33,502 nt of DNA, taken from Microcaldota archaeon (GTDB lineage: Archaea; Micrarchaeota; Micrarchaeia; Micrarchaeales; Micrarchaeaceae). Positions 29,136-33,502 of this stretch are shown in pieces. A model generated the notes under the pieces. The model was not told the DNA's origin. It made no database searches and saw only the letters and a list, made by a program, of their open reading frames with translations. The position numbers and the translations under genes are program-made. Location: assembly GCA_021797895.1 (NCBI GenBank), contig JAJZYW010000004.1:1-33502 (forward strand), in the 5' to 3' direction. Position 1 is the first letter of the stretch, and each line of letters opens with the position of its first letter.

Positions 29136-31802
29136 ATGATAAGCTATGCGGGCAAACCGTTCAGCGACGCCGAGAGCATGGCAGTGCTCAACCCTTACGT
29201 TAAGGACTGGTTCATGAAGAACTTCGGCGAGCTCACCCCTCCCCAGAAATACGCGTTCAAGCTTATAAGCGAGGGCAAGAACCTTCTCATAACCGCGCCT
29301 ACCGGGTCAGGGAAGACCATCTCGGGTTTCCTCTCTATAATAAGCAGGCTGTTCGACTATTCGCTTGAGGGAAAGCTCGAAGACAAGGTGTACTGCGTGT
29401 ACGTCTCCCCTCTCAGGGCGCTCAACAACGACGTATACAGAAACCTCACTGTGCCGCTGGAGCAAATATACGCTGAGATAGTCAAGGACAAAGGGGAAGA
29501 CATACTCAAGGGCAACATGCGCAAGGTCACGATAGGGGTAAGGACCGGCGATACGACACAGCAGGAGAGGAGGAAGATGCTGCTCAAGCCGCCCAACATT
29601 CTCGTTACCACGCCGGAAAGCCTCGCAATAATACTAAATTCAAGGAAGTTCATGGAACACCTTTCTGGTCTCGAATACGTGATAATAGACGAGCTTCATG
29701 AGCTCGCCAACAACAAGCGCGGGGTACACCTATCGCTTTCGCTTGAAAGGCTCAAGGAGGAGGTTGCGGGAAGGATATCGCTGATAGGTCTGGGCGCAAC
29801 TTTGTATCCTCTTGACGAGGCAGCCAAATTCCTCGTAGGCAGCGCCGCATCCTCAACCGAAGACTGCGTGATAGTGGATGCATCGTGGAGCAAGAAGCTC
29901 GACGTGGTGACCAGGAGCCCGGTAAGGGATCTAATATACACCGACGGGCAGAAGATTGAGGACGAAATGTACAAGATGGTCAACCAGATAATAAAAGAGA
30001 ACAAGTCTACGCTCATCTTTACCAACACGAGAAGCGGGACCGAACGAGTGGTCTTCAACCTCAAGAGGCGCTTCGGTTACGGGGAGGACATAGCCGCCCA
30101 CCACAGCTCGCTGTCCAGGGAATCGAGAATGGAGGTTGAGGACCTGCTCAAGAAGGGCGCCCTGAAATGTGCAGTATCGTCGACAAGCCTGGAGCTCGGC
30201 GTGGACATAGGCGCGATAGAGGACGTCGTGCAACTCGGTTCGCCGAAGAGCGTCACCAGGGCAATACAAAGAATCGGGCGCGCAGGCCACTCCTACAAGG
30301 CAACTGCAAAAGGGGAGATGATAGCGCTTGACAGGGACGACCTTGTCGAATGCACGATAATGCTTGACGCTGCGCTGAAAAAGCATCTGGATTCCTTCAA
30401 GGTGCCGGAAGCGCCGCTTGACGTGCTGGCGCAGCACATCATAGGAATGTCGATAACCAGAAAGTGGAACGTTGACGAAGCGTTCTCGCTTGTCAAGAAA
30501 GCTTATTCATACCGCGACCTCCCACGCAAGGATTTCGACGCGCTTCTCAATTACCTTGCAGGAAACTATGTTGGCCTGGAGAGCAGGAGGGTGTACGGCA
30601 AGATATGGTACGATGAGAAGGAGAGAATGTTCGGCAGGCGCGGCAAGATGGCGCAGGTCATATACATGCTCAATCTCGGCACAATACCTGACGAGGTAGC
30701 AATAAATGTCTTTGACCTGAGCAAGAAGTGGATTGGCAACATAGAGGAGGAATTCCTGACCAAGCTGAAGCCAGGAGACATCTTCACTCTGGGCGGCAGG
30801 CTGTACAGATTCGAATACGCGAAAGGGATGAAGTGCTTCGTATCCGAAGCCAAGACCAGCGCGCCAACCATACCGCCGTGGTTCTCAGAGCAGCTGCCGC
30901 TTAGCTTCGAGCTCGCTGAGGAGATAGGGAAGTTCAGAGGGAGCTTCGCATCAGTCATACGCGCCTCAATAAAGAAACGGAAGATATCAAGGGTGTCAAA
31001 GTCCACAAAAATGCCTACAGAGGTCAAAAATGCCCTGGCACAGCTGCCGATGGATGAAAACGCGAAGGACGCGGTCTTCAGGTATTTTCTCGAGCAAATA
31101 CTCTTCGCAAAGGAGGTGCCTAATGACAAGCTCATGCTTGTAGAGCAGACGCACGACATAGATGGCGGCAAGAACTACCTGGTGTTCCATGCGCTGTTCG
31201 GAAGGAGGGTGAATGATACCCTTTCCAGGCTTTTCGGCATAATATTGGGCGAGATGCTCGACATGGACGTCGGCATACTGGTCGGAGACAACGGTTTCAT
31301 GCTTGAACTCGAACGGGAATCAAGGCTCTCCCAAAAGGCGATGAAGGAGCTTTTTTCCAACGTGCTCTCGTCAGACATCGTATCAACGATAAGGCTCAAC
31401 ATACGCAAAACTGAGATGATGAAGAGGCGTTTCAGGCATGTTGCAGGCAGGAGCTTTATGATACTGAAGAATTACAAGGGCTGGAAGATAAGCGTTGGAA
31501 GGCAGCAGGTCAACTCGCAGCTGCTCCTCAACGCCGTTGAGGAAATAGACCCGGACTTCCCGGTACTAAAGGAGACGTACCGCGAAGTAATGGAGGACGT
31601 GATGGACGTGCCGAGAGCTAAGGAGGTTGTCGAGCGCCTTTCGAAAGGATCGCTCAAGTACAAGTTCATAATCACTCCAACGCCCTCGCCGTTCGCGCAC
31701 AAGACGCTCACGTTCGGCCATGCTGACGTGATAATGATGAAGAACAAGCACGACTACCTAAAAGAGCTCAACCGCCTTGTACTGAAACGGATAAACGGAT
31801 GA
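29136..31802 (+). CDS. lhr: Lhr-type superfamily 2 helicase
   Basis: A large DNA repair helicase of about 888 residues. Motif I is APTGSGKT, motif II DELH, motif III GLGATL, motif VI QRIGRAGH; these are followed by the winged helix and C-terminal domains of the Lhr core. Lhr proteins translocate on single-stranded DNA and act on forks and DNA:RNA hybrids. A TATA-like TTCTATATAG (29105-29114) puts the transcript start at ATG 29136, so a leaderless start is preferred to TTG 29121. A metallophosphoesterase gene follows 4 bp later, a pairing known in many genomes. Confidence 0.93.
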   Translation: MISYAGKPFSDAESMAVLNPYVKDWFMKNFGELTPPQKYAFKLISEGKNLLITAPTGSGKTISGFLSIISRLFDYSLEGKLEDKVYCVYVSPLRALNNDVYRNLTVPLEQIYAEIVKDKGEDILKGNMRKVTIGVRTGDTTQQERRKMLLKPPNILVTTPESLAIILNSRKFMEHLSGLEYVIIDELHELANNKRGVHLSLSLERLKEEVAGRISLIGLGATLYPLDEAAKFLVGSAASSTEDCVIVDASWSKKLDVVTRSPVRDLIYTDGQKIEDEMYKMVNQIIKENKSTLIFTNTRSGTERVVFNLKRRFGYGEDIAAHHSSLSRESRMEVEDLLKKGALKCAVSSTSLELGVDIGAIEDVVQLGSPKSVTRAIQRIGRAGHSYKATAKGEMIALDRDDLVECTIMLDAALKKHLDSFKVPEAPLDVLAQHIIGMSITRKWNVDEAFSLVKKAYSYRDLPRKDFDALLNYLAGNYVGLESRRVYGKIWYDEKERMFGRRGKMAQVIYMLNLGTIPDEVAINVFDLSKKWIGNIEEEFLTKLKPGDIFTLGGRLYRFEYAKGMKCFVSEAKTSAPTIPPWFSEQLPLSFELAEEIGKFRGSFASVIRASIKKRKISRVSKSTKMPTEVKNALAQLPMDENAKDAVFRYFLEQILFAKEVPNDKLMLVEQTHDIDGGKNYLVFHALFGRRVNDTLSRLFGIILGEMLDMDVGILVGDNGFMLELERESRLSQKAMKELFSNVLSSDIVSTIRLNIRKTEMMKRRFRHVAGRSFMILKNYKGWKISVGRQQVNSQLLLNAVEEIDPDFPVLKETYREVMEDVMDVPRAKEVVERLSKGSLKYKFIITPTPSPFAHKTLTFGHADVIMMKNKHDYLKELNRLVLKRING

Positions 31803-31806
31803 GAGG

Positions 31807-32547
31807 ATGATGCTTACCAAGGATATAGAGCTTCCTGAAGGGCTCCCCGTAGCTCACATGAGGAGCCTGTCCTCGATAGTCATATCTGATCTCCACCTCG
31901 GATACGAGGGCATGATGGCAAGGAACGGCGTTCTCTCGCCAAAGATAAATCTTCTTCGGATAAAGAAAACTATCTCAAAGGCGCTCGACGCCACGGGTGC
32001 CAACCGCGTAATAGTAGACGGCGACATAAAAAACGAATTCTCGAAGGTTGAAATGGAGGAATTCAACGAGCTGTACGATTTCATAACCTACGTCAAGTCC
32101 ACCGGCGCAGAACTTGTACTGATAAAGGGAAACCACGATAATTTTGTGGAGAGGTACGGAAATGCCTTCGGCTTGAAGATATACAGGCAGGAGGCTGCAT
32201 TCGGCGAATACCTGTTCTTCCACGGAGAGGAAATGCCGGGCAGCAGCGCCAGCATCAAGACTCTCGTGATGGGCCATGAGCATCCTGCCATAGGCGTGTA
32301 CAACAAATCCGACAGGAAGGAGAAGCTCAAGTGCTTCCTGTACGGAAAATACATGCGTTACAATCTGCTTGTACTTCCAGCAATGAACTACTTCTCCACA
32401 GGTACTGAGGTGAACATGGAGCCAAAGGGCAATCTTCTGGCTCCGATATTCAGGAAGCTCGATGTGGACTCGATGAGGGCTATAGCCATAGGCTACGGCT
32501 CAACCGAGGATTTCGGCAAGGTGGGCAGGCTTCGCAACCTTGCATAA
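31807..32547 (+). CDS. Lhr-associated metallophosphoesterase
   Basis: A calcineurin-like phosphoesterase of 246 residues with all metal-binding blocks: SDLHLG, VDGDIKNEF, KGNHDN, FHGEE and GHEHPAIG. Homologs next to lhr belong to the DNA-repair phosphoesterase group, where the pair is thought to work together in nucleic-acid processing. The start, ATG 31807 or 31810, is 4-7 bp from the lhr stop, so the two are co-transcribed. Nuclease action is inferred from the family. Confidence 0.92.
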   Translation: MMLTKDIELPEGLPVAHMRSLSSIVISDLHLGYEGMMARNGVLSPKINLLRIKKTISKALDATGANRVIVDGDIKNEFSKVEMEEFNELYDFITYVKSTGAELVLIKGNHDNFVERYGNAFGLKIYRQEAAFGEYLFFHGEEMPGSSASIKTLVMGHEHPAIGVYNKSDRKEKLKCFLYGKYMRYNLLVLPAMNYFSTGTEVNMEPKGNLLAPIFRKLDVDSMRAIAIGYGSTEDFGKVGRLRNLA

Positions 32548-32658
32548 GGCTTAATTCTCCCTGTCGAGCAGCGCCCCGCGCATGCCCCAGCTACAAGGAT
32601 AAAGAATCCTGTTGCAAAATATTAAGAATTCTAGATCTGATAATACACAGGTGGTAAA

Positions 32659-32838
32659 ATGAAGCACGAGGAAAAAATTGAACTTATGAAGCGCATGCAT
32701 AGCAAGCTCCTCCAAAACATAGATATGTCGCAAAGCATCGGGCTTGACGAGGAGAAGAGAGCGAAACTGGAGGCCGCCCATGAGAAGATAAAGGGCTATC
32801 ATTTCGTGCTGCAGAAGGAAAACTCAGATAAATCTTAG
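32659..32838 (+). CDS. Short helical hypothetical protein
   Basis: A 59-codon ORF, MKHEEKIELMKRMHSKLLQN onward, with GGTGG 4 nt before the ATG and a highly charged, all-helical composition that suggests a coiled coil or helix-turn-helix bundle. The family is not recognised. Its last 4 bp overlap the convergent end of the site-2 protease gene. The ribosome binding site and composition make it a likely real gene. Confidence 0.6.
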   Translation: MKHEEKIELMKRMHSKLLQNIDMSQSIGLDEEKRAKLEAAHEKIKGYHFVLQKENSDKS

Positions 32839-33502
32839 AAGAACCATGGGAATATGTTCACTATGAGCCCGATTAGCACTATTGCTGTTATCGCGCTTAC
32901 AAATCTCTGATTTTTGAAGTTCGTCTTGTATATTCTCCACCCGTCGAGCGAAGGCAGCGGAAGGAGGTTTACCACCCCAACCAGAAAATTGAGTAGGAAG
33001 GAAAGCGATACAAACGTGTAGATGAAGTAAAGCGCTGAAGCTGCGACTCCAGGATTCACTGCTGATTCCTGCTCAAGATCAACTCCTATCAAGCCCAGCG
33101 TCGAAGTGGAGTTAAGCGGCTTTGCCACGAAAGAGAAGCTCCCCTTATTTGTAGTTATAGCGACTGTCTGCCCCGGCCTGTCCTTTGATGCAACACCCTC
33201 CAGCTGGGCGATGCTGGAGACGTGCACTCCGTCCCATGACGTTACCTGCGACCCTACTGGAACTATTCCATTTGCTGGGAAGCCTGGTATTGTTGCCGCA
33301 ACTACAATAACGTCGTGCGTTATGTAGGGCAGGACGTAATAGAAAAGCAGGACTACAAATACGAAGAAGACAAGCATCGCTATGAAGTTCGCCGATATTC
33401 CAGCAGCAAAGATCTTTGTCTGCTTCATGCTGTCGAGCTTTACCACTTCCTTCTCCTCAGGCTCAACAAAAGCCCCCATGGGTATAACGCCAAGTATCAC
33501 CA
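32835..33502 (-). CDS. Site-2 protease (M50 family), partial
   Basis: The C-terminal part of an intramembrane zinc metalloprotease; the N-terminal part with the HExxH zinc motif lies beyond the window edge. Visible are PMGAFVEPEE, a membrane helix, a PDZ domain (SQVTSWDGVHVSSIAQLEGV, then QTVAITTNKG), and the conserved second motif NLLPLPSLDGWRI, whose Asp is the third zinc ligand. Family members release membrane-anchored regulators or clear signal peptides. Confidence 0.9.
   Translation of the reverse strand, partial: VILGVIPMGAFVEPEEKEVVKLDSMKQTKIFAAGISANFIAMLVFFVFVVLLFYYVLPYITHDVIVVAATIPGFPANGIVPVGSQVTSWDGVHVSSIAQLEGVASKDRPGQTVAITTNKGSFSFVAKPLNSTSTLGLIGVDLEQESAVNPGVAASALYFIYTFVSLSFLLNFLVGVVNLLPLPSLDGWRIYKTNFKNQRFVSAITAIVLIGLIVNIFPWFF

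Noticed and set aside
1-33502. CRISPR array, integrase, toxin-antitoxin or prophage genes
   Set aside because: No regularly spaced repeats and no proteins with these signatures were seen on either strand.

Overview
The window is archaeal chromosome, most likely from a DPANN archaeon of the Micrarchaeota/ARMAN type. The information-processing genes are all archaeal: MCM, Orc1/Cdc6, primase large subunit, aIF2-beta, aIF1A, S8e, L1, L10/P0, L12, and RNase P Rnp2/Rnp3. Promoters are archaeal TATA boxes about 25 bp before the inferred transcript start, many transcripts look leaderless, and ribosome binding sites are of GGTG/GGAGG type. A pilin-like protein with an N-terminus typical of small-genome archaea, a solitary cytochrome b and an NRAMP-family transporter fit acidophilic ARMAN-like lineages. 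The placement is inferred from gene content; there is no rRNA in the window.

Layout. 1-557: two near-identical miniature transcription units (promoter, 11-codon ORF, T-rich end) downstream of mcm. 558-3971 (minus): mcm, a small membrane protein and a lipoate-ligase-like protein. 4050-6609 (plus): an SDR39U1-type epimerase overlapping metG. 6610-9316 (minus): an MTH1-like Nudix domain fused to a MetRS-type tRNA-binding domain, a helical protein of unknown function, and an M16 peptidase. 9410-12779 (plus): an unknown protein, a gene-free stretch with two IS200/IS605-end-like hairpins, then rps8e, an unknown protein, argF and a secreted or anchored protein. 12804-17956: a sugar-acid dehydratase, small membrane proteins, an NRAMP relative, and an HxlR regulator divergent from cytochrome b across one palindromic TATA box. 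17957-19645: a slightly AT-richer patch (YdcF-like protein, ADP-ribose-pyrophosphatase-like Nudix protein) ending at tRNA-Pro. 19838-26048: priL, a possible small gene, a zinc-finger protein, tmk, a UPF0200 kinase, tRNA-Ser, SRP RNA, aIF2-beta, aIF1A, orc1/cdc6, and rnp3-rnp2. 26045-33502: a pilin-like gene, the L1-L10-L12 operon, a ferredoxin, an Lhr helicase with a metallophosphoesterase, a short ORF, and a truncated site-2 protease at the edge.

Functionally the window joins DNA replication (MCM, PriL, Orc1/Cdc6, Tmk), translation and RNA maturation (ribosomal proteins, initiation factors, MetRS, two tRNAs, RNase P subunits, SRP RNA) and nucleotide-pool hygiene (two Nudix proteins). The accessory-looking parts, and the places most worth checking, are the tandem mini-genes at 1-450, the transposon-end-like leader of rps8e, the Nudix/tRNA-binding fusion, the unusual SRP RNA and the primase subunit without an iron-sulfur cluster. 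No tool was run: family assignments rest on motifs read by eye, and promoter and RNA boundaries are approximate.
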